Origin: Streptomyces diastatochromogenes
GTDB lineage: Bacteria; Actinomycetota; Actinomycetes; Streptomycetales; Streptomycetaceae
Reading direction: 5' to 3'
NCBI GenBank assembly: GCA_026913215.1
Contig: JAPTYK010000001.1
Span: 2,108,001 to 2,172,000 of the forward strand
Length of the DNA stretch: 64,000 bases
Part shown: positions 41,998 to 51,928 of the stretch, one piece after another
Layout of the letters: every line of letters starts with the position of its first letter
Position numbering within the stretch: position 1 is the first letter of the stretch
Notes under the pieces: model-generated
What the model saw: only the letters and a program-made list of their open reading frames with translations
Databases searched by the model: none
What the model was told of the DNA's origin: nothing
Position numbers and translations under genes: made by a program

Positions 41998-44900
41998 TCA
42001 TGACTCGGCGCGCTCACTGATCGCGTCGGCGGCGCGACCGAGCAGGGCGGCGGCCTCTTCCCGAGAGAGGCCGCCGCCTTCCGCGTACGCCCCCTCGAAC
42101 TCCCCGTCCGTCAGGGCCGACCGGGTCAGTTCCGTGGCCCGCGCCCTGTTCTCCCGCTCCATGGGCGGCGGCAGGTGACCGGGCGGCAGCAGCCCTCGTA
42201 CGCGCCGAGCAGCACGGCGGCGGTACGGGCCGAAGGGCCGCCGAGCCCGGCGAGCGCCCAGGCGGCGCTGATCAGATGGACCGCCGGCATCTGCGGGGCG
42301 ACCATCAGCGACAGGGCCCCGAGGGAGCGCTCGTACGCCCGCCGCGCCAGGTCGAACGCCGCCTCGTACCGCTCTTCGAGGTCGAATACCCAGGCCAGGC
42401 TGCCGAGCGTGAAGCCCTCGAAGATGGAGAGGGTCTCGGAGCCGAACTCGTCGAGCAGCCGCTCCAGGTGCACCCGGGCCTCGGCCGTCCGGCCGGTCCG
42501 GGCGAGCAGCAGCGCCAGGAAGATCCGGGCCGCGAGCATCGGCTCGTGGCCCCGGCCGTGCTCGCCCTCCACCACCTCGCGCAGGATCCGCTCCGCCTCC
42601 TCGCCGCGGCCGGTCTCGATCAGCATGTCGGCGTACCGGGCGCGCAGCAGGGCCATCTGGGACTGGGCGCCGATCCGTTCCGCGTACGCGATGGCGTCGG
42701 CGTAGTCCTGGGCGGCGCCCTCGAATTCGAGCCTCCGCTCCGGGCCTCGGCGCGCGCGGACAGCGACTCGGCCGCGCCCCAGGCGTCCCCGAGGCGGACG
42801 AAGATCTCCAGGCTCTCCTCGGCGTCGGCGCTCGCCCGCTCGGCCAGGTCGGACCGGTTGGCGCGCATGTTGGCGCGCAGCTGGAGGGCGTTGGCGAGCT
42901 CCCAGTCGTAGCCGTAGCGGCGGCAGGCGGCGACGTGCGCCTCCAGGGCCGCGCCCATCCGGCCCGGTTCGGCGATGAGGAGGACGGCGAAGACCGCGAA
43001 GGAGCCGGGCAGCCGGCAGGTCTGCGGGAGCCCGGGGCGTAGACCTCGTTGATCCGGCGCAGCCGCTTCAGCCCTCCGGGGTGGTCCAGCGGCCGGTCTC
43101 GTGGTCCATGTTGAGCAGCTCGATCAGCCGCACCCCGCGCCGGGCCTCCCAGCGCTGCTCCTCGGAGAGCGGCGGCGGCCCGGCGGTGCACGGCTCGTAC
43201 AGCGGTACGACGGGGCGGCGGGCGTCCCGAAGGGTCGGGGCCGAGCGCGACGACGGACTCCGCCCAGTGCAGGGCGTCGCCGCGCAGGTCCCGCATCTGC
43301 CAGTACCAGAGCAGCGAGTGGACGATGACCAGCGCCTCGTCCTCGTCGCGGGCGTCGACGGCCCGGCGCAGGGCGGTGCGGATGTTGCCGTACTCGGTGC
43401 CGAGGCGGGCGATGGCGGCGGCCTGGCCGGAGCCGCGCAGCTCGGGGTCGGTGCGGCGGGCGAGTTCGCGGTAGTGCGTGAGGTGCCGGCGCTCGGTGGC
43501 GTCCCGCTCCCCCGCCTCGTCGAGCCGTTCGGCGGCGTATTCGGCGACGGTCTCCAGGAGCCGGTAGCGCATGCCGGTCTCGGCGGGGGCGGCGACGACG
43601 AGGGACTTGTCGACGAGCGCCCCGAGCACGTCGAGCACCGGGGTCGCGTCCCCGCGCACACCGCCTCCGCCGCCTCCAGGTCGCAGCCGCCGGTGAAGAC
43701 GGACAGGCGGCGCAGGACGGCGCGTTCGGCCCCGTCGAGGAGGTCCCAGGACCAGTCGACGACCGCGCGCAGGGTCTGCTGGCGGGGCAGGACGGTCCGG
43801 GCGCCGGAGGTCAGGAGCCGGAAGCGGTCGTCGAGGCGGTCCGCGATCTGGCGCAGGGTCAGCATCCGCAGCCGGGCGGCCGCCAGCTCGATCGCCAGCG
43901 GCAGGCCGTCGAGGCGCCGCACGACCTCGCCCGCGGCCACCGGGTCGTCCTCGGTCCGGAAGCCCGGACGGACCGCGGCGCCCCGCTCCCCGAGCAGCCG
44001 CAGCGCCATCCCGTCGGGCAGCGGGCCCAGCGGCCGGATCGTCTCCCCGGGGACGCCGAGGGGCTCCCGGCTGGTGGCGAGGACCCGGAGCTCCGGGCAG
44101 CGGGCGAGGAGGGTCTCGGCGAGTTCGGCGGCCGCGCCGACGAGGTGCTCGCAGTTGTCGAGGAGGAGCAGCATGCGGCGCCCGGCGCAGTGCTCGACGA
44201 GCCGGGCGACGGGGTCGCCGCCGCCGCGCAGTTCCTCGGCTCCGGCGCCGCGCAGCACGGTCTCGCGGGCGCCGACGGCGGCGAGGACCGCCTCGGGACG
44301 GCCTCCGGGTCCCGTACGGGCGCGAGTTCCGCCACCCAGGCGCCGTCCGGCCAGTCCGCGGTGCCCCGCTCGGCCGCCTCCTGCGACAGCCGGGTCTTCC
44401 CGGCGCCGCCGGGCCCGAGCAGCGTCACGAGCCGCGCGCCGCGCAGGTCGTCCCGTACGAGGGCGATCTCCTCGTCGCGCCCGACGAAGCTGGTGAGCCG
44501 CGCGCGCAGGTTGCCCCGGGCGGGCCGGGGCTTCGGGGCGAGGAGCTCCGCGTGCAGGGCGCGCAGGGCGGGTGAGGGGTCGGTGCCGAGGGCGGTGGCG
44601 AGGGCGCGGCGGACCGTCTCGTACGCGTCGAGGGCCTCGGCCTCCCGGCCGGTGTCCCGCAGGGCGCGGATCCGGAGCGCCTGGAGCGGCTCGTCCAGCG
44701 GGTGGTCGGCGCAGAGGGCGGTGAGCTCGGGAGGGCGGCGGGCGCCTCGCCGAGGGCGAGGGCCGCGTCGAGCCCGGCCCGGCGGGCGTCGAGCCGCCGG
44801 GCCTCCCAGCGGGCGGCCTCCGCCTCCCGGTCCGGCAGGTCGGCGAGGGCGGGCCCGCGCCACAGCCCGAGGGCCTCGTCGAGCAGGGCGGCGGCCCGGC

Positions 44901-45248
44901 CCGGGTCCCCGGCCCCGAGCGCGGCCACCCCTCGGCGGCGAGCCGCTCGAACCGGCGGGCGTCCACGTCCTCGGCCCGCGCGTCCAGCCGGTAGCCCCCT
45001 CCACGGAGACCACCCGCTCCCGCCCGATGACCCTGCGCAGCCGCCCCACCAGCGCCTGGAGCGCCGCCGGCGCGTCGGCGGGCGGCTCGTCGCCGTGCCA
45101 CACCTCGTCCACCAGGTCCGCCACGGGAACGGTCCGCCCCGCCCTCAGCACGAGGACGGTGAGCAGCGCACGGAGCCGGGGCCGCCGACGCTCAGGTCGG
45201 TGCCGTCGGGGTACGGGCGAGGGTCGGCCCGAGCACGGAGTAACGCAC
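41998..45248 (-). CDS. AfsR/SARP-type transcriptional regulator with NB-ARC ATPase and TPR region (frame-broken)
   Basis: About 1080 residues after repair. The N-terminal winged-helix (OmpR-like) domain reads RYSVLGPTLARTPDGTD, LLTVLVLRAGRTVPVADLVD and EVWHGDEPPADAPAALQALV. A bacterial transcriptional activator domain follows (RIRALRDTGREAEALDAYET). The ATPase P-loop is RLVTLLGPGGAGKTRLSQEA and a later motif is RRMLLLLDNCEHLVGAAAEL. The rest is Ala/Leu/Arg-rich helical repeats like TPRs. It is a cluster-type activator. Many breaks (45222, 45183, 44930, 44740, 44300, 43660, 43225, 43050, 42740, 42190 and others) damage it. GTG at 45248 is chosen; an ATG three codons upstream sits too close to its GGAG. 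It converges on the ABC exporter. Confidence 0.88.
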
Positions 45249-45376
45249 GCCCCCCATTCTCCGCGAGCCCGGCCCGGAGCCCCACGCCGGGCGGTGCGCC
45301 CCCGCCGTGCGGAACTCGCCCCGGGGCCCGGTACGTTTCCCGGGCACCAGTCCTCCGTCCCCTGGGAGCCCCCGCG

Positions 45377-46171
45377 ATGACCACCGCCGCCACCCGGCGC
45401 CACGAACGGCGGATCAGTCCCGTCTTCCTGGCGATCCTCGCCGTCATGGCCGTCACGGGCTGGGCGGTGTGGACGGACTTCGCCGCCCTGCCGGGGCTGG
45501 CGGTGTTCCTGTTCGTGACCTCGGCGTGGGTGGTGTCGCTGTGCCTGCACGAGTACGCGCACGCGAGGACCGCCCTGTACGGCGGGGACGTCACCGTGGG
45601 CGCGAAGGGCTATCTGACGCTGAACCCGCTGGCGTACACGCACGCCGTGCTGAGCGTCGTCCTGCCGGTGCTGTTCGTGATCATGGGCGGGATCGGTCTG
45701 CCGGGCGGTGCGGTCTTCATCGAGCAGGGGCGGATCGAGGGCCGCTGGAAGCACAGCCTGATCTCGGCGGCGGGCCCCCTGGCCAACGTGCTGTTCGCGC
45801 TCGTCTGCACGGCGCCGTTCTGGCTGGGCGCGCTCGACGGGGTGCCGTTCGCCTTCCAGTTCGCGCTGGCGTTCCTGGCGTTCCTCCAGGTGACGGCCGC
45901 GCTGCTGAACCTGCTGCCGGTCCCGGGGCTCGACGGCTACGGGGTGGTGGAGCCCTGGCTGTCGTACCGGGTGAAGCGGCAGATCGAGCCGTACGCGCCG
46001 TACGGCTTCTTCATCGTGATCGCGCTGCTGTTCGTGCCGGCGGTCAACGACGCCTTCTTCGACGCGATCGACGCCCTGATGCGGTCCCTCGGGGTGCCGG
46101 AGGTCAGCCGGTACTGCGGTTCGCAGCTGTTCCGGTTCTGGGAGGCGGCCCCGGAGCTCTGCCGGGTCTAG
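45377..46171 (+). CDS. M50 (site-2 protease) family membrane metalloprotease
   Basis: An intact 264-residue protein with about six membrane segments. The zinc motif HExxH is in VVSLCLHEYAHARTALYGGD (about residues 58-63), and the third ligand is in NLLPVPGLDGYG (Asp in LDG, about 192). SLISAAGPLANVLFALVC is the conserved segment between them. M50 proteases cut within membranes and release anti-sigma factors or signal proteins; the target is unknown. The ATG has GGGAG upstream. The stop overlaps the 3' end of the small convergent gene by four bases. Confidence 0.9.
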   Translation: MTTAATRRHERRISPVFLAILAVMAVTGWAVWTDFAALPGLAVFLFVTSAWVVSLCLHEYAHARTALYGGDVTVGAKGYLTLNPLAYTHAVLSVVLPVLFVIMGGIGLPGGAVFIEQGRIEGRWKHSLISAAGPLANVLFALVCTAPFWLGALDGVPFAFQFALAFLAFLQVTAALLNLLPVPGLDGYGVVEPWLSYRVKRQIEPYAPYGFFIVIALLFVPAVNDAFFDAIDALMRSLGVPEVSRYCGSQLFRFWEAAPELCRV

Positions 46172-46350
46172 CCCTGGGCGGTGGCCTTCTCGGCCTTCGC
46201 GCGGCGGATGTAGTACCAGGCCATGTTGGAGGAGAGGCCCGCGAGGAGGACCCAGACCACGCCCAGGAAGTTGCCCTGGACGAAGGAGACGACCGCGGCG
46301 GCGACGGCCAGGGCGCAGACCACGAGGGCGTAGAGGGCGAGGCGGGGCAT
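46168..46350 (-). CDS. Small two-TM membrane protein
   Basis: An intact 60-residue protein of unknown function. It has two membrane segments, LYALVVCALAVAAAVVSFVQ and GVVWVLLAGLSSNMAWYYI, and a basic C-terminal tail (RRAKAEKATAQG). AGGAG lies just upstream of the ATG at 46350. It overlaps the protease stop by four bases on the opposite strand. Similar short proteins are common in Streptomyces (recalled), so I take it as real. Confidence 0.75.
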   Translation of the reverse strand: MPRLALYALVVCALAVAAAVVSFVQGNFLGVVWVLLAGLSSNMAWYYIRRAKAEKATAQG

Positions 46351-46431
46351 GGGGTCGGCTCCTGTCGGGCGGTACGGCTGATGCTGCCCGTCCAGTGTCC
46401 CCCATGCCCCGGTCCGCGACGGTACCGGCTC

Positions 46432-46503
46432 GGATGTCGGCCCGGAGGCCGGCCCGGAAGCCGGCTCGGAAGCCGGTTCGGACGTCGGCTCAGATGTCGG
46501 TGA
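46432..46503. repeat. 12-bp tandem repeat over the stop codon of the F420 oxidoreductase gene
   Basis: Six consecutive 12-base units, consensus GGAAGCCGGCTC, differ from each other at one to four positions. The last unit overlaps the stop codon (46490-46492) and final codons of the gene on the minus strand; the others run into the intergenic gap. Confidence 0.85.
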
Positions 46504-47187
46504 CCCGCAGGCCCGCGTGGGCCTTGTAGCGGCGGTTCACGGAGATCAGGTTCGCGACGAGCGACTCGACCTGGTGGGCGTTGCGCAGCCGCCCGGCGAA
46601 GACGCCGCGCATGCCGGCGATGCGGCCGGCGAGGGCCTGGACGATCTCGACGTCGGCGCGCTCCTCGCCGAGGACCATGACGTCCGTGTCGATCTCCTCG
46701 ATGGAGGTGTCCTTGAGGAGGACCGCGGAGAGGTGGTGGAAGGCGGCGGCGACCCGGGAGTCGGGGAGGAGCGCGGCGGCCTGCTCGGCGGCGGAGCCCT
46801 CCTCGGGCTTGAGGGCGTAGGCGCCCTTCTTGTCGAAGCCGAGCGGGTTGACGCAGTCCACGACGAGCTTCCCGGCGAGCTCCTCGCGCAGGGACTCCAG
46901 GGTCTTGGCGTGGCCCTCCCACGGGACGGCGACGATGACGACGTCGCTGCGGCGGGCGGTCTCGGCGTTGTCGGCGCCCTCGACGCCGTGGCCGATCTCG
47001 GCGGCGACGTCCCGCGCGCGCTCGGCGGCGCGGGATCCGATGATCACCTGCTGGCCGGCCCTGGCGAGCCGGTAGGCGAGGCCGCGGCCCTGGTCGCCGG
47101 TGCCGCCGAGGACGCCGACGACGAGTCCGGAGACGTCGGGGAGGTCCCAGGGGTCCTTGGGGCGGGCTTGCTCTCAGTCGTAGTCAT
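46490..47187 (-). CDS. fno: NADPH-dependent F420 reductase (F420H2:NADP oxidoreductase; frame-broken)
   Basis: About 232 residues. The ATG at 47187 opens a short linker (TTTESKPAP), and after a break near 47160 the dinucleotide fold LVVGVLGGTGDQGRGLAYRL follows. IIGSRAAERARDVAAEIG, SDVVIVAVPWEGHAKTLESL, VVDCVNPLGFDKKGAY and AAFHHLSAVLLKD match the NpdG/Fno family, which moves hydride between NADPH and the deazaflavin F420. It would supply reduced F420 for other enzymes. It starts 10 bases after the stop of the gene at 47198, so the two form an operon. Confidence 0.9.
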
Positions 47188-47197
47188 GGCCCCGACA

Positions 47198-47833
47198 TTA
47201 CCGACCGGTCGGGCCGGTCAGGACGTCCTCGGGACTACCAGCGGGCGGCGGCGGGGCCGTCAGCCGGTCGGCGAGGCCCGAGAGCCGGTCCTGGAGGCGG
47301 CGGCCGCCGCGCGGGGACGGCAGGCTGTTCTCGCCGCCGCCGCGCTCACCAGGTGCTGCACCGTGTCCAGGTCGACCCCGGCGTCCTGCGTCACGCTGAG
47401 CGTCTCGTGCGCCAGGCCCCCGACCTCCGCGTCGCCGCCGTCGAGCGCGAGCACGGTCGCCCCGCGCGCCGGGCGTCGTGCACCCGCTGGAGCAGCCCGG
47501 CGCCCGGCCGCTCCGGCGCCACCATGAGCAGGGTCGCCCCGCGCCCGGCGGCCTCCAGGCGGCCGAGGCCGACCGCGAGGTGCGCCGGGTCGCCGGGCCG
47601 CACCCGGTGCCGCACGAGGGTCGGCGCCAGCTCCGGCAGCCCCGACCAGGCGGACTCGTCGACGAGGTGGGCCGCCAGGTGCCAGGGCTCGTACTCCTCG
47701 GTGCCGACCAGGAGCAGGCCGCCCCGGTGCGGTACGACGGAGGACCGGAGCGCGCCCGCGAACCGGCGGGCCGCCCGGGCCACTCCGTCCCGGCGAGCAC
47801 TTCCCGCAGCAACGCGACCCGTACGGCATCCAT
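47198..47833 (-). CDS. Conserved protein of unknown function (frame-broken)
   Basis: I do not recognise the family. The ATG at 47833 gives DAVRVALLREVLAGTEW; after a break near 47775 follow RRFAGALRSSVVPHRGGLLL and VGTEEYEPWHLAAHLVDESA, then RLEAAGRGATLLMVAPERPG. Breaks near 47465 and 47338 lead to TVLALDGGDAEVGGLAHETL and a C-terminus GRRLQDRLSGLADRLTA. The alternation of beta and helical stretches with GATLLMVAP and ATVLALDGGDAE looks like a Rossmann-type or SIS-like fold. It lies directly upstream of fno, so a link to F420 metabolism is possible but not shown. Confidence 0.6.
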   Translation of the reverse strand: MDAVRVALLREVLAGTEWPGRPAGSRARSGPPSYRTGAACSWSAPRSTSPGTWRPTSSTSPPGRGCRSWRRPSCGTGCGPATRRTSRSASAAWRPPGAGRPCSWWRRSGRAPGCSSGCTTPGARGDRARARRRRRGGRGPGARDAQRDAGRRGRPGHGAAPGERGGGENSLPSPRGGRRLQDRLSGLADRLTAPPPPAGSPEDVLTGPTGR

Positions 47834-47960
47834 GGGCCCGCATCCTGCCCGAGCCGGGGCCCGCGCGCGGGCGATCGGGGAGCTTCCACCCGTACGGGAA
47901 CGGGCGCGGCGCCCGTAATTCGGTTGCCGTCCCCGTCCGGCCCTCGGAGCATGGCCTCTC

Positions 47961-49269
47961 GTGTCCTCCGCTCTGTCCAGGCTCTCCGCCCTGCTGCCCG
48001 ATCTCGCGCCCTGGCGTTCCTCCGGCGACTTCCGGCTCCTGTGGGTGCAGGGGCTCGTCACGTACTTCGGCAGCGCGATGGCGATGATCGCCCTGCCGCT
48101 CCAGATCAAGGAGCTGACGGGTTCGCCGCTCGCGGTCGGCGCGATGGGCGCGGTCGAGCTGGTGCCGCTCGTGGTGTTCGGCCTGTACGGCGGGGCGCTC
48201 GCGGACGCGGTCGACCGGCGGAAGGTGATCCTCGGGACGGAGGCGGGCCTCGGGCTGCTCGCCCTCCTGCTGCTGCTGAACGCGCTGCTGCCGGAGCCGA
48301 TGCTCTGGCCGCTGTACGTGGTCGCGGCCGGGGTGTCGGCGCTCGCGGGGCTCCAGCGTCCCGCGCTCGACTCGCTGCTCGCCCGGATCGTGCCGCACGA
48401 CCAGCAGACCGCGGCGGCCGCGCTGAACTCGCTGCGCTGGCAGATCGGCGCGATCGCCGGCCCGGCGGTCGCGGGCCTGGTGGTGGCGTACGCGGGTCAC
48501 GCGCCCGCGTACGGGGCGACGGCCGTCTGTTTCGCGGTCTCGGTCCTGATGTGCCGCCGCCTCTCCCGGCTCCGCCCGCGCACGACGCGGAGAAGCCCTC
48601 GCTGCGGGGCATCGCGGAGGGCGCCCGGTACGCCTGGTCGCGGCCGGTGCTGCTCGGCACGTACGTGGTCGACCTGGCGGCGATGTTCTTCGCCTTCCCG
48701 AACACGATCTTCCCGTTCCTCGCGGACGAGCTGGACGCGGACTGGTCGCTCGGCCTGATGTACGCGGCGGGCTCGGCCGGCTCGCTCGTCATCGGTCTGA
48801 CCAGCGGCTGGACCTCGAAGGTGCGGCGGCACGGGCTGCTCGTGGCGGCGGCGCGGCGGGCTGGGGCCTGGCGATCGCGGCGGCGGCTGGTTCGGGAACG
48901 TGTGGGTGGTGCTGCTGTGCCTGGCCTTCGCGGGCGCGGGCGACATGCTGAGCGGTCTGGGGCGCGCCACGATCTGGAACCAGACGATCCCGGAGGAGCT
49001 GCGGGGCGGCTCGCCCGGCATCGAGGTGCTCTCGTACAGCGTGGGCCCGCAGCTGGGCCAGGTCCGGGCGGGCGCGATGGCCGGCTGGACCGGCACGCGG
49101 GCGGCCGTCTGGACGGGGGCGTGGCGTGCGTCGCCTCGGTGGGGCTGCTCTGCCTGGCGCTGCCGAAGCTGCTCACGTACGACTCCGCCACGGACGAGGA
49201 CTCGCTGCGCCGCAAGGCCAGCAGGAGGCCGCCCTGCGGGAGACCAGCGGGGCCGCCGGGACCGCCTGA
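47961..49269 (+). CDS. MFS exporter, EntS-like (frame-broken)
   Basis: About 435 residues. The N-terminal half is intact: SGDFRLLWVQGLVTYFGSAM in TM1, LVVFGLYGGALADAVDRRKV (motif A) and SLLARIVPHDQQTAAAALNS. After breaks near 48573, 48860, 49010, 49125 and 49220 the C-terminal half (PSLRGIAEGARYAWSRPVLL, SGLGRATIWNQTIPEELRG) is restored, and the gene ends at the TGA at 49267. The family contains the enterobactin exporter EntS and macrolide exporters. Placement close to the iron genes fits, but does not prove, siderophore export. No iron box was seen upstream. Confidence 0.85.
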
Positions 49270-49298
49270 GCGGCCCCGCCGCCCTGGGCCCCGCGCCG

Positions 49299-49532
49299 CT
49301 ACTCCTCCGGCGTCGCGTCCTTCCCCGTGGTCTCGTGCCAGCGGGGGTCCGTCTCCCATTCCAGGTTCCGCTCGCGGGCGGTCTCCATGGCGTGGGAGGC
49401 CTCCTCACGGCTGGCGTACGGGCCGAACCGGTTCTTCGCGGGGCACTCGGGTCCCTCTTCGACCTTCTTGTGCTCCAGGCAGTAGTACCACTCGCCCGGT
49501 TTGCCCGCGGTGCGCTTCTTGAACAGGGCCAT
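49299..49532 (-). CDS. Small conserved soluble protein (SPOR-like)
   Basis: An intact 77-residue protein. LFKKRTAGKPGEWYYCLEHK begins a compact beta domain with two Cys (CLEHKKVEEGPECPAKNR) and the pattern RFGPYASREEASHAMETARE resembles the second half of a SPOR repeat. Function unknown. AAGGAGCC precedes the ATG at 49532. It converges on the MFS gene and is divergent from map. Confidence 0.78.
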   Translation of the reverse strand: MALFKKRTAGKPGEWYYCLEHKKVEEGPECPAKNRFGPYASREEASHAMETARERNLEWETDPRWHETTGKDATPEE

Positions 49533-49580
49533 CGTCTTCGGCTCCTTCCTTCGGGACCATGCTGCCCCAGACCCGGTCGT

Positions 49581-49586
49581 TAGACT
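49581..49586 (+). promoter_or_regulatory. -10 hexamer of a probably leaderless map promoter
   Basis: TAGACT ends seven bases before the ATG at 49594, and there is no ribosome binding site in the gap. Confidence 0.5.
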
Positions 49587-49593
49587 CGCTGGC

Positions 49594-50447
49594 ATGTCTG
49601 GCCAGTCGCTTCTCGTACCGGGGAGCTCTCCCCACCGCTCCGTCCGGGCTCCATCCGCCGTCCCGAGTACGTCGGGAAGCCCGCACCGACCCCGTACACG
49701 GGGCCCGAGGTGCAGGATTCCGACACCATCGAGCGGATGCGGATCGCCGGCCGCATCGCCGCGCGGGCGATGGAGGAGGCCGCCAAGCACATCGCCCCGG
49801 GGGTCACCACCGACGAGCTCGACCGGGTCGCGCACGAGTACATGTGCGACCACGGCGCCTATCCGTCCACGCTGGGCTACCGCGGCTTCCCGAAGTCGCT
49901 GTGCGCCTCGATCAACGAGGTCATCTGCCACGGCATCCCGGACTCCACCGTCCTGCGGGACGGCGACATCGTGAACCTGGACGTCACCGCGTACATCAAC
50001 GGCGTCCACGGCGACAACAACGCCACCTACCTCTGCGGCGACGTCGACGAGGAGTCGCGGCTGCTCGTGGAGCGCACCCGGGAGTCCCTGAACCGGGCGA
50101 TCAAGGCGGTGAAGCCGGGCCGCCAGATCAACATCATCGGGCGGGTCATCGAGTCGTACGCCAAGCGCTTCGGCTACGGGGTCGTGCGGGACTTCACCGG
50201 ACACGGCATCAACTCGTCGTTCCACTCCGGCCTGATCGTCCCGCACTACGACTCGCCCCACCACACCACCGAGATCAAGGCCGGCATGACGTTCACGATC
50301 GAGCCGATGCTGACGCTCGGCACGCACGACTACGACATGTGGGACGACGGCTGGACCGTGGTGACCAAGGACCGGAAGCGGACCGCGCAGTTCGAGCACA
50401 CGCTCGTGGTGACCGAGAACGGGGCGGAGATCCTCACGTTGCCCTGA
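49594..50447 (+). CDS. map: Methionine aminopeptidase, type I (frame-broken near N-terminus)
   Basis: About 285 residues. The catalytic domain from 49710 on is intact. The five metal ligands are visible: Asp in [20 protein letters not shown] (two Asp), His in [12 protein letters not shown], Glu in [10 protein letters not shown] and Glu in [33 protein letters not shown] holds the substrate His. It removes the initiator Met from new proteins. The N-terminal extension starting [10 protein letters not shown] at 49594 is typical of the longer Streptomyces form; a break lies near 49625-49660. An internal GTG at 49710 could be read as the start if the extension were not real. Confidence 0.94.
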
Positions 50448-50494
50448 CCCCCGAAGTGGGTACCGTTTTACCGACAGGACGTCGGGAACCATTG

Positions 50495-50512
50495 ACTTAG
50501 GTAAGCCTAAGT
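50495..50512 (+). promoter_or_regulatory. Iron box overlapping the heme oxygenase promoter
   Basis: ACTTAGGTAAGCCTAAGT is a palindrome whose core TTAGGTnAGCCTAA matches the Streptomyces DmdR1/IdeR iron box (TTAGGTTAGGCTCACCTAA and its complement). A -35-like TTGACT (50493-50498) overlaps its left arm, so Fe(II)-repressor binding would block transcription. Confidence 0.85.
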
Positions 50513-50560
50513 AGGCAGGATCGTCTCTGGTTCCCGTCCCATCGGTCCCGGAGGCACGCC

Positions 50561-51211
50561 TTGGACACGCCCTTCTCCACCCTGATCCGTACGGCCTCGC
50601 ACGCGCAGCACACGGAGGCGGAGACCTCGTCGTTCATGGGCGACCTCCTGGGCGGGCGGCTGGCCGTCGACGCGTACGCGCGGTACACGGAGCAGCTCTG
50701 GTTCGTGTACCGGGCCCTGGAGGAGGGCGCCGAGTCGCTGCGCGAGGACCCGGTCGCGGGGCCGTTCATACGGCCCGAGCTGTTCCGCACGGCCGCCCTG
50801 GAGCAGGACCTCGCACATCTGCGCGGCCCGGACTGGCGCGCCGGGGTCTCCCCGCTGCCGGCCACCCTCGCCTACGCCGAGCGGGTCGCCGAGTGCGCCC
50901 GCGACTGGCCCGCCGGCTATGTGGCCCACCACTACACGCGCTACCTGGGCGATCTGTCGGGCGGTCAGATCATCCGCGACAAGGCGGAGCGGACCTGGGG
51001 CTTCGACCGCAAGGGCGACGGCGTCCGCTTCTACGTGTTCGAGGAGATCGGCAACCCGGCCGCCTTCAAGCGGGCGTACCGGGAGCTGCTCGACGGGGTG
51101 GACGCCGACGACCTGGAGAAGCAGCGGATCGTCGACGAGTGCAAGCGCGCCTTCGACTTCAACAGCGCGGTCTTCCGGGAGCTGGGCGGGGAGTTCTCCC
51201 TCAGCGCCTGA
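50561..51211 (+). CDS. Heme oxygenase (biliverdin-producing)
   Basis: An intact 216-residue protein of the HO-1/HmuO family. The proximal heme ligand is the His in RTASHAQHTEAE (about residue 15-18), and the distal helix carries HYTRYLGDLSGGQIIR with the flexible Gly pair. It opens heme to biliverdin, CO and Fe(II), freeing iron inside the cell. The start is an unusual TTG at 50561, chosen because GGAGG lies seven bases upstream and no ATG or GTG fits; the protein then begins DTPFSTLIR as in homologues. The iron box upstream indicates derepression under iron limitation. Confidence 0.93.
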   Translation: MDTPFSTLIRTASHAQHTEAETSSFMGDLLGGRLAVDAYARYTEQLWFVYRALEEGAESLREDPVAGPFIRPELFRTAALEQDLAHLRGPDWRAGVSPLPATLAYAERVAECARDWPAGYVAHHYTRYLGDLSGGQIIRDKAERTWGFDRKGDGVRFYVFEEIGNPAAFKRAYRELLDGVDADDLEKQRIVDECKRAFDFNSAVFRELGGEFSLSA

Positions 51212-51215
51212 GCGC

Positions 51216-51880
51216 TCAGCGGACCATCGTCCCCTCCAGGCGGACCCGTCCGCCCAGTTCCACGATGCCGTCGGGGCCGGGGGCCGTGAGCAGCTGCGAG
51301 CCCCGGCCCTGCGTGATGTTCAGGGCCCGCCCCAGCTCCGCCGTGAGGAGCAGGGCCGCCGCGCCGGTCGCCTCGTCCTCGTCGATGCCGTCGCCGCGCC
51401 CCGGAAGCCCCGCGCCCGGACGCGGCCGGCGGCCTCCTCCCAGGCCCAGGCGTAGATCCACTCCCCCGGCTCCGGCACGTCGAGGGCCTCGACCTCGGCG
51501 ACGGAGGCGTAGCGGCGCAGGGTGCGGGGCGGCACCCACTCGGCGCGCGCCTCGATCCAGGTGAACTCCCCGTCGCCGCGCACCCACACCTCTCCGGCCG
51601 GCGGGTGGACGACCTCCAGGTCGAGCAGCCAGGCGGTGCCGACGAGCGGGTGCCCGGCGAACGGCAGCCGCAGGCCGGGCGTGTAGATGTCGACGATCCC
51701 GCGCTCGGGGTCGTCGACGAACACCGTCTCGCTGAAGCCGAGCTCCTTGGCGAGCGCCTGCCGGGAGGACTCGTCCGGGTGGGTGCGGGCGTCCCGTACG
51801 ACTCCGAGGCGGTTGCCGTACCGGCCGTCGCCCGCGCAGAAGACCCGGAGGACGTCGATGTCAGTGACGGTCGTGTTCAT
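51216..51880 (-). CDS. PhzF-family isomerase/epimerase-like protein (frame-broken)
   Basis: About 222 residues after repair, somewhat short for PhzF. The N-terminus DIDVLRVFCAGDGRYGNRLG contains the usual GNxxGV loop, and the catalytic Glu is in LAKELGFSETVFVDDPE (about residue 45). RIFTPxxELPFAGHP-type sequence appears as DIYTPGLRLPFAGHPLVGTA, and after a break near 51407 the second half has DEDEATGAAALLLTAELGR. PhzF folds act as isomerases in phenazine and other secondary metabolism; most members have unknown substrates. It converges on heme oxygenase with a four-base gap. Confidence 0.88.
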
Positions 51881-51928
51881 GGCGGAATTCAACCACTCGG
51901 GAAAGGCGGTCGCGGAGGACTCTCCTCC

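Noticed and set aside
40118..45248. A secondary metabolite gene cluster around the ABC exporter and SARP regulator
   Set aside because: No synthase, tailoring or precursor gene is nearby; the flanks are panB and an M50 protease.
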